Notes under the pieces: model-generated
Database searches by the model: none
The model's input: only the letters and a program-made list of their open reading frames with translations
Told to the model about the DNA's origin: nothing
Source: Natrinema hispanicum
Lineage (GTDB): Archaea; Halobacteriota; Halobacteria; Halobacteriales; Natrialbaceae
Direction: 5' to 3'
Length of the DNA: 64,000 nt
Assembly (NCBI RefSeq): GCF_900111485.1
Contig: NZ_FOIC01000002.1
Span: 248,001-312,000 of the forward strand
Position numbers and translations under genes: made by a program
In this document: positions 27,135-36,224 of the stretch, piece by piece
Layout of the letters: every line of letters starts with the position of its first letter
Numbering within the stretch: position 1 is the stretch's first letter

Positions 27135-27593
27135 TCAGGGGTCGGCGGCCGTCCCGTCACCGTCGGTCGCAGAATCGAGTTGCCGGACGGTCAACACGGG
27201 GACGGGTGACGTCCGGACGATGCGCTCGGCGACGCTGCCCAGCAGCAGGCGGTTCTCACCGTGGCGGCCACGGGTGCCAGTCGCGATCACATCGGCGTCG
27301 ACCTCACGAGCGTACGCACAGATCTCGGCAGCGGGCCGTCCCTCACGAATCTCAGTTGTCACCTCCTGATCGGCGCGCTCCTCGACGGTCCCGAGGGCAG
27401 CGTCGGCAGTCGTCTCGAGAGCAGTACGGAACTCGTCTTGGAGTTGCTCCGGCGAGGCGTCGACCTCGCTGGCGTCGATGACCGACAGGGCGTGGATGTC
27501 GGCCTCAAAGCGGTCTGCAAGATCGAGTGCGACGTCGACGGCCCGTTTGACGCTGTCGGAGCCGTCAGTAGCGACCACGACCGTATCGAACAT
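27135..27593 (-). CDS. UspA-family universal stress protein (ATP-binding type)
   Basis: 152 residues: MFDTVVVATDGSDSVKRAV at the N terminus and the nucleotide motif G-x2-G-x9-GS as GTRGRHGENRLLLGS, then the final strand PVPVLTV. It probably binds ATP and acts in stress adaptation. It is divergent from a second Usp gene 134 nt away. Confidence 0.92.
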   Translation of the reverse strand: MFDTVVVATDGSDSVKRAVDVALDLADRFEADIHALSVIDASEVDASPEQLQDEFRTALETTADAALGTVEERADQEVTTEIREGRPAAEICAYAREVDADVIATGTRGRHGENRLLLGSVAERIVRTSPVPVLTVRQLDSATDGDGTAADP

Positions 27594-27726
27594 ATCGACG
27601 ACTTACGCTCGCTGTCGCTTAAACGTCCCCGTTCGGACAGGCGAACCGGGCGACAACCGTGTGAACGCACAGCGAACGGGCACAGCGTGGGGTGGGTTTT
27701 TTGCCACGGAACACTCACTGCCGTGT

Positions 27727-28185
27727 ATGGATGCCAGCGAGCCGTTTACCGTCGACACCGTTCTCGCGCCGGTCGACGGCAGCGACGAGTCAGCCACCGC
27801 CGTCGAGCACGCTATCGCCGTCGCCGACCGCTACGATGCGGCCGTCCACGCGCTTTTCGTCCTCGGACGTGGCGTCGTCTACGGGCTCGATAACGGCACC
27901 GTCGACGAGGACGATATCCTCGAGACGACACAGGAGTTTTTCGACGATGCCCGTGCGATCGCCGCCGAAGCTGACGTCTCGCTGTCGACCTCCGTCGACG
28001 ACGGCTTCTCGAAAATGCGGAAGATGCGCCATCCTGGCAACGTCGTCCTCGACACCGCCGATTCGATCGATGCCGACTTCATCGTCCTCCCCAGAGAGCC
28101 CGTGACCGGTGCTGAGGTGGAGGTCCTCGAGGATGCCGCAGAATACGTCCTCTCGTACGCGAGCCAGCCAGTCCTCTCGGTGTAG
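27727..28185 (+). CDS. UspA-family protein without the ATP-binding motif
   Basis: 152 residues with the Usp N-terminal strand (TVLAPVDGSDESATAVEHA) and closing strand (YASQPVLSV). The C-terminal loop reads PREPVTGAEVEVLEDAAEYV, so the G-x2-G-x9-G(S/T) loop is missing. A divergent Usp with a separate role is likely. ATG 27727 lies in a good context; an upstream frame extension is not conserved. Confidence 0.85.
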   Translation: MDASEPFTVDTVLAPVDGSDESATAVEHAIAVADRYDAAVHALFVLGRGVVYGLDNGTVDEDDILETTQEFFDDARAIAAEADVSLSTSVDDGFSKMRKMRHPGNVVLDTADSIDADFIVLPREPVTGAEVEVLEDAAEYVLSYASQPVLSV

Positions 28186-28194
28186 CCGCCGTCG

Positions 28195-28764
28195 TTAGTT
28201 GTCGAGGAGGATCGCCATCTCCTGTTCGAAGCTCTCGGTCCCGGTCGACTCGAAGCCGACCCGTTCGTAGAGGGCGATCGCCGGGTTGTTCCAGCGTTCG
28301 ACGGTCAACCACACGCGTCTGATACCAAGGTCGCTGGCGTGGCCCAGCAGGTTCTCGAGCAGGACGGTCCCGATACCGGCCTGCTGGTAGGCCTGCAGGA
28401 CGAAAATCGCCAGTTCCCACTCGATGCCGCTTTTCTCTGCGATCGCTTCCGGATCGTCGCTATCAGGGACGAGCATCGCGTGGCCGATGGCGTCGCCGTC
28501 GTGGAAGGCGACGACGGTGACGCTGTCCTCGGCGATCGTCTCGAGCCAGTTGCGGATGCGATCCTCGCCGGTCGGCGGAATTCCCTGTGCCCGATCGGTG
28601 GGATCGAACTCGACGTACATCTCGACGACATCGTCGAGTGCGTCGGCCGCGAACGCCGCTGGCGCGCGGATCTCGATCGACCGTCCCTCCCGGTCCTCGA
28701 CCGTCGTCGGCGGCGATGGGAACGGACCGGACGGCTCGTCCGGATACTGACGCGATCCGACCAT
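28195..28764 (-). CDS. GNAT-family N-acetyltransferase
   Basis: 189 residues. The acetyl-CoA loop is QQAGIGTVLLENLL (Q/R-x2-G-x-G/A), preceded by ELAIFVLQAYQ and followed by LTVERWNNPAIALYERVGF. The N-terminal 35 residues are proline-rich and variable. The acceptor is unknown. It starts 2 nt from the end of the adjacent Usp gene on the same strand, so the two form an operon. Confidence 0.9.
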   Translation of the reverse strand: MVGSRQYPDEPSGPFPSPPTTVEDREGRSIEIRAPAAFAADALDDVVEMYVEFDPTDRAQGIPPTGEDRIRNWLETIAEDSVTVVAFHDGDAIGHAMLVPDSDDPEAIAEKSGIEWELAIFVLQAYQQAGIGTVLLENLLGHASDLGIRRVWLTVERWNNPAIALYERVGFESTGTESFEQEMAILLDN

Positions 28765-28766
28765 CG

Positions 28767-29138
28767 TTATCGCACCAGCTTGACCGTTGTCGGGGCGTTT
28801 AACAGGACGAACTCCGTGATAGGCCCGAGCTGGATTTTCCCCATCGGGCTCAGGGTGCCACCGCCGATGACCAGCTCGTCGAACTCGCCTTGCTCGGCAT
28901 AATCGACGAGCGCACTACCGGGGTCACCCTCGAGTTTCTCGACAGTGGCGTCGTCGAGCCCCGCCTCCTCGAGGTGCTCGGCCGCCAGATCGTGCGTTTC
29001 GTCCTGTGAGCGTTTCGACTCTGGTTTGTCGACGATGACGACTGTCAGGTCGTCGCCGACCTCTTTCGTGCGGTCGATGGTCCGTCGAAGCGTCTTCACC
29101 GACTCATCGCTTCCGCCGAGACCCAGCAACACATTCAT
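28767..29138 (-). CDS. Short UspA-family protein
   Basis: 123 residues, MNVLLGLGGSDESVKTL, with a recognisable ATP-binding loop in IGGGTLSPMGKIQLGPITEFV. It is smaller than its two neighbours. ATG 29138 was chosen because upstream MPC adds nothing conserved. It is the first gene of a two-gene operon with the GNAT enzyme. Confidence 0.88.
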   Translation of the reverse strand: MNVLLGLGGSDESVKTLRRTIDRTKEVGDDLTVVIVDKPESKRSQDETHDLAAEHLEEAGLDDATVEKLEGDPGSALVDYAEQGEFDELVIGGGTLSPMGKIQLGPITEFVLLNAPTTVKLVR

Positions 29139-29284
29139 ACAGGGCACTGTGAGCCCATGGACGAAAACGGTTATGCCGCTTGTCCGCTCGATTCAGCATC
29201 ACAACCGGGGCTGTGAGTGAAACGCCGTCGCAGACGCGACGCATGACGACGCTGTTAAGAATGAGTAGTGAGTATGATGACCGA

Positions 29285-30703
29285 ATGAGTAATGCGGCGC
29301 TCGACGTCGTGGAGTTCCTGCTCACGACGAGCGTGTATTCGGACGACCGGACGCTAGACGAGAACGATCTCCCGCCGTCGTTCCGCCGCGTATACTGGAC
29401 CGGCGGCGTCGACGACGACAGCGGAGATGGGGATAACAGCGGTACCAACCGCAAACCCGCTGGGATCAGTCGTCCGCTATCAGTAACGACCACCACAGCG
29501 CGCGAAGCGACCGATATCGACCGCCCGTGGGAGGCCATCGCCGAGCTGATGTTTACCGAACGCGATGAGTTCTCCGGCACGATCACCCTCGCCCAACAGG
29601 AGATGGCCGAGGAGTGGTTCGCCGAGCGCGTCGACGAAGACCGGTTGCTCGAGAACCCGACGCTCGCGAAATACTTCGAACGCCACGACGACTACGACTT
29701 CGACGTCACGCACGAAGAGGCCCGCGAACGCAACCGACCGATTCAGGCCGACCGCGTCTGGATCGACGGACTGCTCAACCAATACTTCGACGAGGACGAC
29801 GACGAAGAGATGCTCGACCTCGTCGAAGTGCGCGCCCCAGAGGAGGTCGAGACCTCGCTGGACGATCTCGTGCTCACCAAGGACCAAGAGAACGAACTCG
29901 ATAAGATCTCGAAGGCGATCGAACACCGGGAGTACCTCGCGAACATCGGCCTACGCGAGATCGGGAAGCTGTTGTTCGTCGGGCCGCCGGGAACGGGCAA
30001 GACCTCGACCGCACAGGCGCTGGCCCAGGACATGGACCTGCCGTTCGTCGAGGTCAAGCTCTCGATGATTACCTCCCAGTATCTGGGCGAGACGGCCAAA
30101 AACGTCGACAAGACGTTCGAAGTCGCCAAACGGCTTTCGCCGTGTATTCTGTTCATCGACGAGTTCGACTTCGTCGCCAAAACCCGCCGCAGCGACGAAC
30201 ACGCCGCGCTCAAACGCGCTGTCAACACCCTGCTCAAGAGCATCGACAACGTCTCGCTCATCGAAGACGACGTGTTGCTCATCGGTGCGACCAACCACCC
30301 CGACCAGCTCGACGACGCCGCCTGGCGGCGCTTCGACGAGATCATCAACTTCCCTAAGCCCGACCGCGGCATGCGGGCGGACATCCTCGACGTTATCACC
30401 CGCACGATGGATATCGAGGAGTTCGATCCGCAGCTTATCGCTGAAGTCACGCAGGGACTGACCGGCAGCGACCTCCGGATGGTGCTTCGCGAAGCCGTCC
30501 TCGAGGCGCTGACCGAAGACCGGACGAAACTCACGCAAGAGGATCTGCTCAACGCCGTCGAGGAGTTCGAAGAGCGCGACACCTTAAAGAACATGGACAT
30601 GATGGGCGGCGATCACGACGCGCTCGTCGCCGGCGGCGACCTCGGCGGTGCGGCCAGCGACGGTGGCCACTCACACGATCACGACCACAGTCACGAGCAC
30701 TGA
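29285..30703 (+). CDS. AAA+ ATPase with histidine-rich C-terminal tail
   Basis: 472 residues. The N-terminal half (to about residue 190) is haloarchaea-specific; it is followed by a single AAA+ module: Walker A FVGPPGTGKTST (about 231-242), Walker B CILFIDEFDF (about 287-296), sensor 1 LLIGATNHPDQL and arginine finger region AAWRRFDEIINFP. The tail ends GGHSHDHDHSHEH, a likely metal-binding His cluster. ATG 29285 (MSNAALDVVEFLL) is preferred; ATGs 29243 and 29261 are alternatives. It resembles proteasome-ATPase/ClpX-like single-ring AAA proteins, but no degron domain is seen. Confidence 0.88.
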   Translation: MSNAALDVVEFLLTTSVYSDDRTLDENDLPPSFRRVYWTGGVDDDSGDGDNSGTNRKPAGISRPLSVTTTTAREATDIDRPWEAIAELMFTERDEFSGTITLAQQEMAEEWFAERVDEDRLLENPTLAKYFERHDDYDFDVTHEEARERNRPIQADRVWIDGLLNQYFDEDDDEEMLDLVEVRAPEEVETSLDDLVLTKDQENELDKISKAIEHREYLANIGLREIGKLLFVGPPGTGKTSTAQALAQDMDLPFVEVKLSMITSQYLGETAKNVDKTFEVAKRLSPCILFIDEFDFVAKTRRSDEHAALKRAVNTLLKSIDNVSLIEDDVLLIGATNHPDQLDDAAWRRFDEIINFPKPDRGMRADILDVITRTMDIEEFDPQLIAEVTQGLTGSDLRMVLREAVLEALTEDRTKLTQEDLLNAVEEFEERDTLKNMDMMGGDHDALVAGGDLGGAASDGGHSHDHDHSHEH

Positions 30704-30809
30704 CGGACGGTCGGCCCAGACGTCGCTCGCGGGGTCTGTATTTTCCGACGCGAATCAACTGCGCTGTCCGAACCGATAGAACGTCCGTTATCAACCAGCG
30801 ACCGCTGTC

Positions 30810-31397
30810 TTACTCGCCGTTCGACGCTGCATCCTCGAGTAACGCCCAGAACCGCTCCGTATCGCCCTCGAAGCGCTCGAGCAGGGCGCGCATCTCGTCT
30901 CGGAGGTCGTCAGTCACGGTGACGTGGACCATCCCCTCGTCGGGCTGGCCGTAGACGACGCTCGCGCCGTCGGGCGCGGCGACGATGGCAGGCAGCGCAA
31001 CCAGATCCTCCTCGCCGTCGACGACAATCGTCGTCGGGTCGTCCGCCGCGAGCGCACGCCGAAGCGCCCGCACGACCGGCGCGGCGAGTTCGGCCGGTGG
31101 GTTGGTCACCTCGAGACTCGCACCGGCCGTGACCGCCTCGCGGATCTCCGCGTCGACGGCCTCGCGTTTCGTCCGCCCGTCGACGAGCGCTACGTCAGGC
31201 TGGCGGCCCGCCTGCAGGAGGTGGTAGGTGACGACGTCGCCGACGGCGATGATGGGCCCGTCGACGGCCTCGAGCAGTCGCTCGGCGTCGGTTTCGACCG
31301 GGCCCAGCGGCTCTTTGAGTTCATTGCGGAGGTCGTCAGGCAGGACAAGCAGCTGTTCGTCGGCGGGCGTCTCGTCGGCTGGCTCGTCGCGAGTCAC
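30810..31397 (-). CDS. GTP-dependent dephospho-CoA kinase (DUF359)
   Basis: 195 residues of the archaeal DUF359 family, shown in Thermococcus to phosphorylate dephospho-CoA with GTP in the last step of CoA synthesis. Signature: GDVVTYHLLQAGRQPDVALV and DGRTKREAV, with TNPPAELAAPVVRALRRA and the acidic VVDGEEDLVALPAI. It is the last gene of the translation/transcription operon beginning with aIF2-gamma; this clustering is widespread in archaea. Confidence 0.93.
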   Translation of the reverse strand: MTRDEPADETPADEQLLVLPDDLRNELKEPLGPVETDAERLLEAVDGPIIAVGDVVTYHLLQAGRQPDVALVDGRTKREAVDAEIREAVTAGASLEVTNPPAELAAPVVRALRRALAADDPTTIVVDGEEDLVALPAIVAAPDGASVVYGQPDEGMVHVTVTDDLRDEMRALLERFEGDTERFWALLEDAASNGE

Positions 31398-31402
31398 GGA
31401 TC

Positions 31403-31600
31403 TTAGCGGACTTTCAGCGCGTACGCACCTGGTTCGGTGATCTGCATCTCCGTCGCGATCTCGCTTTCCTCGGGGTGGGCAATGATGACATAGCCCGCCC
31501 AGTCTTCGGTCAGCGACGAGGAGTTGCAGGCCTCACAGGTCTCGTTGTCCGGTTCGTTGACCCGGTGGCACTCACGACAGACGAGGCGGTTCGATGCCAT
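31403..31600 (-). CDS. spt4: Transcription elongation factor Spt4 (RNA polymerase subunit E'')
   Basis: 65 residues. Zinc ribbon C8-x2-C11 ... C22-x2-C25 (CRECH and CEACN), then SSSLTEDWAGYVIIAHPEES. It pairs with Spt5 (not in this window) to close the RNA polymerase clamp. It lies 2 nt downstream of rpo7 in the same operon. Confidence 0.96.
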   Translation of the reverse strand: MASNRLVCRECHRVNEPDNETCEACNSSSLTEDWAGYVIIAHPEESEIATEMQITEPGAYALKVR

Positions 31601-31602
31601 GG

Positions 31603-32172
31603 TTATTCACCTGCGGTTGCTTCGCGTTTCTCGCGTTCCTCTTCGAGCCACTGGTGTTTGCCGAGGCCGGGCTGTTTCGCAGTGAGGCCGATCTTCGAGT
31701 CGCGGGGGTTGCGCTCGTCGATGCTCTTGGTGACGATGCGGGTCCGGACGGCGTCGTCGACGCCGAGGGTCCGGTCGGACTCGTTCGAGGAGAGCTGCTG
31801 GTTTTCGCCGTCGAACGCCAGATACTCGTCGCTGATCTGGGAGACGTGGAGCAGCCCGTCGACGGGACCGATGCCGACGAAGGCACCGAACTCGACGACC
31901 TCGACGACGGTGCCGTCGACGACTTCCTGCATCTGCGGATCGAACGTCACCGCATCGAATTCGGCCTCGTAGTAGACACCTGGCCGGTTCGGGAGCACTG
32001 CTCCCTCGCCGATGTCGTGGACCTCGGTGACGGAGACGACGCTTCCGACTTCTTCGTCCATCCGTCCCTCGAGTTTGTCCTGGAGCAGTCGCTTGACCAA
32101 CCCCGGCGACACGTCGCCGAGCTCTTCCGGCGGTACTTCTACCGTATCCTTCAATCTAACCCGTTTGTACAT
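31603..32172 (-). CDS. rpo7: RNA polymerase subunit Rpo7 (E')
   Basis: 189 residues: N-terminal RNP-like tip domain (MYKRVRLKDTVEVPPEELG) and C-terminal S1 domain (GTVVEVVEFGAFVGIGPVDG, LLHVSQISDEY). It forms the Rpo4/Rpo7 stalk of archaeal polymerase. Its ATG abuts the stop of the upstream PIN gene, indicating tight operon coupling. The C-terminal basic/acidic tail (WLEEEREKREATAGE) is usual for haloarchaea. Confidence 0.96.
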   Translation of the reverse strand: MYKRVRLKDTVEVPPEELGDVSPGLVKRLLQDKLEGRMDEEVGSVVSVTEVHDIGEGAVLPNRPGVYYEAEFDAVTFDPQMQEVVDGTVVEVVEFGAFVGIGPVDGLLHVSQISDEYLAFDGENQQLSSNESDRTLGVDDAVRTRIVTKSIDERNPRDSKIGLTAKQPGLGKHQWLEEEREKREATAGE

Positions 32173-32562
32173 CTATGGTTGAGTGATCGCTAACTTGTTT
32201 CTCCCGCGTAATGCAATTACCGGTCTGCTCGCTTCGAGCACCCGATCGCGCAGCGGGCGGTCGTTCGTGACGACGTAGTCGACGCTGCCCTCGCGGGCGA
32301 GTTCGACCAAGGCGTCGTCTGCGTACGATGCGTCCGTGTCGACGACAAGACAGCGTTCGGTCGCCAGATCATGGCCCACGGTTGCGGCCGTTCCCTCCTG
32401 GCCGCCCTTCTCGGAGAGGCGACGGAGTTCCTCGAGGACGGCCTGCGGGAGGATCGGCTCGTAGGCGTCAAGCAGTCGCTCGAGTTCGTCGAACAACCGA
32501 ACGTCGAGTTCGACCGGCATCATGAGCGCGCTCGTATCGAGGGCGACCCGCGGCATCTGCAT
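32173..32562 (-). CDS. PIN-domain RNase (Utp24/VapC9-like)
   Basis: 129 residues. PIN acidic residues: Asp in ALDTSALMMP, Glu in AVLEELRRL, Asp in DASYADDALVEL and VTNDRPLRDRV. Archaeal members in this operon position are implicated in rRNA processing; toxin activity is less likely as no antitoxin is adjacent. ATG 32556 (MPRVALD) is a possible alternative start. Confidence 0.88.
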   Translation of the reverse strand: MQMPRVALDTSALMMPVELDVRLFDELERLLDAYEPILPQAVLEELRRLSEKGGQEGTAATVGHDLATERCLVVDTDASYADDALVELAREGSVDYVVTNDRPLRDRVLEASRPVIALRGRNKLAITQP

Positions 32563-32567
32563 CGATT

Positions 32568-33800
32568 TCAGTCCGTCAGTGTTCCCAGTCCGATCAGCCG
32601 CCAGCGGGCACCGATGCGGCGGTTGATCGCGATCTTCGTTCCCGGTTCGGCGGCGACGGGCCGTTTGAGATTGACCTCACACTCGCCTTCGCGGGCGCTG
32701 GTGACGGCACCGACGGTCGTCGCCGTGCCGACGGTCATCATCAGCGGTTCGCCGGTGCTGATCTCGTCGACGGTCTCGCCGTGTTCGGCTCCGACGACCC
32801 GCTCGAGCAAGTCGACTTCCATCGTAAACTCGTCCCACGTCGGCGGGAGCGAGCCCGGCGGGCCGGCTATCCGGCCGGCTAACGCGTCGCCTTTCGTCAG
32901 CGAGGGGTCGAGCCCGGTACCGACGCCCAGCAGGCCACCCGGCGTGACGGTGTCGACCGTCTCGCCACCGGCCTGCAGCGACCGGATCGTCGTCTCGATC
33001 GGGACGTACTCGGTCTTGCCGCCTTCCTCGACTTCACGGCCAGGTCGGACCTCGAGTTCGTCGCCAACCTCGAGTTCGCCCTGCACGAGACTGCCGCCGA
33101 GGACGCCGCCGGAAAGATCCGCCGCGGTCGTACCGGGCTTGTTGATGTCGAAGCTGCGGGCGACATGCATCCGTGGGTCGGTGTCGGGATCCCGGTCGGG
33201 GGTGGGAATCTCCGCTTCGATCGCCTGAATGAGGAGATCGAGGTTGACCTCCTGGCCCGCGGAGACGGGGACGATCGGAGCGTCTTCGGCGACCGTGCCT
33301 GCAACGAACTCCTTGATCTGTTCGTAGTTGTTACGGGCGGTGTCGGCGTCGACGAGGTCGACCTTGTTCTGGGCGATGACGATGTTGTCGATGCCGATGA
33401 TATCGAGCGCCATCAGGTGCTCTTCAGTCTGGGGCTGTGGGACGGGCTCGTTGGCGCTGACGACCAGCACCGCGCCATCCATCAGCGAGGCACCCGAGAG
33501 CATCGTCGCCATTAGGGTCTCGTGACCCGGGGCGTCGACGAACGAAACGGTCCGCAACGGCTCGCTTTCGGAGCCATCCGGACACTCCTCCGTGACGGTG
33601 TAACATTCGGGTTCGTCGAGTCCCTCACAGTGACGGAACGTCGCGTCGGCGTAGCCGAGCCGAATGGAGATGCCGCGTTTCATCTCCTCTGAGTGCTGGT
33701 CCGTCCACGAGCCGCTGAGGGCTTGCACCAGCGTCGTCTTGCCGTGGTCGACGTGGCCGACGAGCCCGATGTTCACCTCCGGTTGTCGATTTCCTACCAT
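32568..33800 (-). CDS. aif2g: Translation initiation factor aIF2 gamma subunit
   Basis: 410-residue GTPase delivering initiator Met-tRNA. G1 [10 protein letters not shown], switch/zinc-knuckle region [18 protein letters not shown]3 DAPGH, G4 NKVD, G5 PVSAGQ. Beta-barrel domains II and III follow. The first gene of the operon aIF2-gamma / PIN / rpo7 / spt4 / DPCK, all within a few nt of each other. A TTTATC box about 42-47 nt upstream of the ATG suggests a short 5' leader. Confidence 0.97.
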   Translation of the reverse strand: MVGNRQPEVNIGLVGHVDHGKTTLVQALSGSWTDQHSEEMKRGISIRLGYADATFRHCEGLDEPECYTVTEECPDGSESEPLRTVSFVDAPGHETLMATMLSGASLMDGAVLVVSANEPVPQPQTEEHLMALDIIGIDNIVIAQNKVDLVDADTARNNYEQIKEFVAGTVAEDAPIVPVSAGQEVNLDLLIQAIEAEIPTPDRDPDTDPRMHVARSFDINKPGTTAADLSGGVLGGSLVQGELEVGDELEVRPGREVEEGGKTEYVPIETTIRSLQAGGETVDTVTPGGLLGVGTGLDPSLTKGDALAGRIAGPPGSLPPTWDEFTMEVDLLERVVGAEHGETVDEISTGEPLMMTVGTATTVGAVTSAREGECEVNLKRPVAAEPGTKIAINRRIGARWRLIGLGTLTD

Positions 33801-33951
33801 AAGACGATGAGTAATCTTAGGTAGTGATTCCGCTGTGCGCTTGATAAAGGTTGCGAGCTATCCTTTCGTCGCTGCCGACCGATGTCGAACGACTGCTGCC
33901 CCGAGTCGCCGAACCCGACGACTTTTCTCGCAGCCGCCCCTCCCCGATATC

Positions 33952-34944
33952 GTGTCCGAGTTCGCGTTCGAACTCGAGTTGTGTACCCACCTCGAGTCAC
34001 GCCGGGAGGGAATCATCGCCCGCCAGCTCGGCGCGAGCGTCGCCGAACCCGGCGGCCGCATCCTCGATATCGTCTGCGTCGAGCCCGGTCCCGCGTTCGA
34101 CGAACGCGTCGCGATCACGAACGAGTCGATCCCCGACGCGGCCATCGCCTCGGCGGTCGGCACAGGCCGGGCCCGCTACTGGAAGGCTGCATTCGACTGC
34201 CATCCCGACCGGGCGCGACGTGCCGTCGATCGGGCGCTCGAGATCGGTTTCTTCGAACGCGATCACACCGCCAGCGCGGACGCCAATCGCGAGTACGTCC
34301 GCCAGACCGTCCGGTATCCCGACTGGTACGACCGCATCGTCGGCATCGAGAACAAACCCGATCTGGGCCGACCGGGCGACCTCGAGGCCCAACTGCGAAC
34401 GGACGTCAGCCTCGCGGTCGTCGACGAAATCGTACTCGCAACCGAGAGCTACGTGACCCGCGCGCACCTGAACCGGCTCCCCGAGGAGGTCGGCGTCTGG
34501 CGTGTTCATCGCGACGACACGGATCACTCGCTCGAGATCGAGGTGATCCGCGAGCCGTCGTCGCTCCCCGTCGACGAGCCCGGGGTCGAACCCCTCGCGT
34601 TCCAGCCGGGTCGCACCGACATCGAGATCGTCTCCCCGCAGGCGAAAGCACGGGCACGCCGGCGACTCGCCGAACGTGCCTATGGCAAAGGCTGGCGCAC
34701 ATACGAATTCCCCGCGTGTGGGGCCTGCCAACCAGCCGACAAAAGCGGTGCGACGCTCCCATACTGTGTGTGGGCAAACAGGGTCGTCGACGCCGCGACG
34801 GAGTGTGGCCCCTCGTGTCCGGGCTACGAGCCGGCGACGGCTCCTGGGGTCGATCTCGAGGACGAACGCGACCGACAGACGGCGTGGGAGGCAGACCCCG
34901 ACGGCACCCGTCGCCGACAGGCCGGCCTCGATCAGTTCGGGTGA
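33952..34944 (+). CDS. Predicted PD-(D/E)XK nuclease with C-terminal cysteine cluster (DUF5787-like)
   Basis: 330 residues from GTG (VSEFAFELELCTHLE). A nuclease-like core: helix with E7/E9, Asp39 in GRILDIVCVEPG, then a helical insertion, and E133-N-K135 in GIENKPDLGRPGD (E-x-K), followed by the helix AQLRTDVSLAV. The C terminus has five cysteines, C256-x2-C259, C272, C285-x3-C289 (ACGAC ... PYC ... CGPSC), a pattern like Fe-S nucleases of the Cas4/AddB class. The nuclease and Fe-S call is inferred from motif pattern; the family is recognised as haloarchaeal DUF5787. A longer ORF upstream is not conserved-looking. Confidence 0.7.
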   Translation: MSEFAFELELCTHLESRREGIIARQLGASVAEPGGRILDIVCVEPGPAFDERVAITNESIPDAAIASAVGTGRARYWKAAFDCHPDRARRAVDRALEIGFFERDHTASADANREYVRQTVRYPDWYDRIVGIENKPDLGRPGDLEAQLRTDVSLAVVDEIVLATESYVTRAHLNRLPEEVGVWRVHRDDTDHSLEIEVIREPSSLPVDEPGVEPLAFQPGRTDIEIVSPQAKARARRRLAERAYGKGWRTYEFPACGACQPADKSGATLPYCVWANRVVDAATECGPSCPGYEPATAPGVDLEDERDRQTAWEADPDGTRRRQAGLDQFG

Positions 34945-34984
34945 CAGCCGGGTCCGTCGAGTCGCAGCGACGGACCAACCGTTC

Positions 34985-35809
34985 TCACAGGACGTACTCC
35001 TCGCCGTCGACCGCCAGCGGTTCCTCGAAGGCCTCGTCGGCGGGATAGTAGTGTGCGAGGTGGACGAGTCGCGTTCGATCGGCGTTCAGCTCCTCGGCCA
35101 TCGCGAGGGCACCCTCTCGCGTCATGTGTTTGGTCCCGAACGTCCGGGGGATCCCTTCGGCATCCTCGTGGCGGCCGCCGATCGGATGGTACTCACAGAG
35201 GTCAGCGGGGACGATGCCATCGGCAAGCAGCAGATCAGGGTCAGCCAGCACCTCGCGGGATGCCTCGGGGATGTCGTAGCTCGTATCGCCCGTAATCGAC
35301 AGTGCTGCGCCCGTCACGGGGTCCTCGACGCGAAGGCCATAACAGACCAGCGGCGGGTGGTCGACCGGCACCAGCGTCACCTCGAGCCCACAGACCGAGA
35401 CCGGCTCGAGCGGCGTCGTCGGGACGACGGTTAGCGGATCGAGATAGTGGTAGTCGTCGTCGACGGTCTCGGCAACGCTCTTGCCGGTTTTGGGATCGGT
35501 TTCGTTGGCTGCATAGACCTCGAGTGAGTCGAGGACGCGAAAGACGTTGCCGAGTCCGTCGAGGTGATCGAAGTGGACGTGCGTGATGACGGCGGCGTCG
35601 GGCAACGACACGTCGTCACGGAGGAACTGGTAGCGAAAGTCGGGGCTAAAATCGATCAGCAGCGACTCGTCGACGCGCTCGTTTTCGACGTGGACCGAGA
35701 ACCGCGTGCGCTCGAGGCCGCGGTCGCGCGCCGCCGTGCAGGTGTCACAGTCACAGCCGACGGTCGGCGTGCCGGTCGTATCACCGGTTCCCAACAGCGT
35801 CACTCGCAT
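34985..35809 (-). CDS. PhnP-like MBL phosphodiesterase
   Basis: 274 residues. Zinc motif HVHFDHLDG (HxHxDH), also GDTSYD and terminal VHLAHYYP. The N-terminal TLLGTGDTTGTPTVGCDCDTC contains the PhnP/RNase-Z-like metal cysteines. The family hydrolyses cyclic phosphodiesters; no phosphonate genes are nearby, so the true substrate is unknown. It is convergent with the nuclease gene. Confidence 0.9.
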   Translation of the reverse strand: MRVTLLGTGDTTGTPTVGCDCDTCTAARDRGLERTRFSVHVENERVDESLLIDFSPDFRYQFLRDDVSLPDAAVITHVHFDHLDGLGNVFRVLDSLEVYAANETDPKTGKSVAETVDDDYHYLDPLTVVPTTPLEPVSVCGLEVTLVPVDHPPLVCYGLRVEDPVTGAALSITGDTSYDIPEASREVLADPDLLLADGIVPADLCEYHPIGGRHEDAEGIPRTFGTKHMTREGALAMAEELNADRTRLVHLAHYYPADEAFEEPLAVDGEEYVL

Positions 35810-35872
35810 CGGTCGCTTGTCCCTCCACGATACGTTCGAGATCGACGCGTCGCCGGACTGCTGGCTTGGGCC

Positions 35873-36202
35873 CTACACATACGCTCGCCCTTCTTCGAGC
35901 GCTGTCCGGACGAACGGGTGGTCCGCGTTCGCATCGACTCGCTCGGCGGGCAACACGTACACCGAGGTGACGACGCCGTGCTCTCTCCCGACGGCCTCGG
36001 CTTCGGCCTCGAGGGCGCGTTCGGTTTCCGGATCGTCGTCCTCGAGAACCACCAGTATCTCGACCTCGGTGTGGACGCCGCGGTCGTCGCCGCGGACGGC
36101 GTCCCCGAACGCGACGAGTTGCCGAATCGACTCGCCGTGAGCAGCCTCGGCTCGACTGGCGAACGCCGCCGCAGCGTCATCCTGTGGCGCTCTCTCACTC
36201 AT
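35873..36202 (-). CDS. Minimal nucleotidyltransferase-like protein
   Basis: 109 residues. A NTase-fold pattern is visible: IRQLVAFGDAVRGDDRGVHT then EVEILVVL. In MNT-type transferases this would be GSxxxG and SDxDL; here GD replaces GS and TEVEI replaces SDIDL, so the metal-binding aspartates are changed. It may be inactive or a diverged MNT subunit; no HEPN partner gene is adjacent. A TATA-like TTTATG box 23-28 nt upstream supports the ATG. Confidence 0.65.
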   Translation of the reverse strand: MSERAPQDDAAAAFASRAEAAHGESIRQLVAFGDAVRGDDRGVHTEVEILVVLEDDDPETERALEAEAEAVGREHGVVTSVYVLPAERVDANADHPFVRTALEEGRAYV

Positions 36203-36224
36203 ACGTCCTGATAGACACCCGCCG

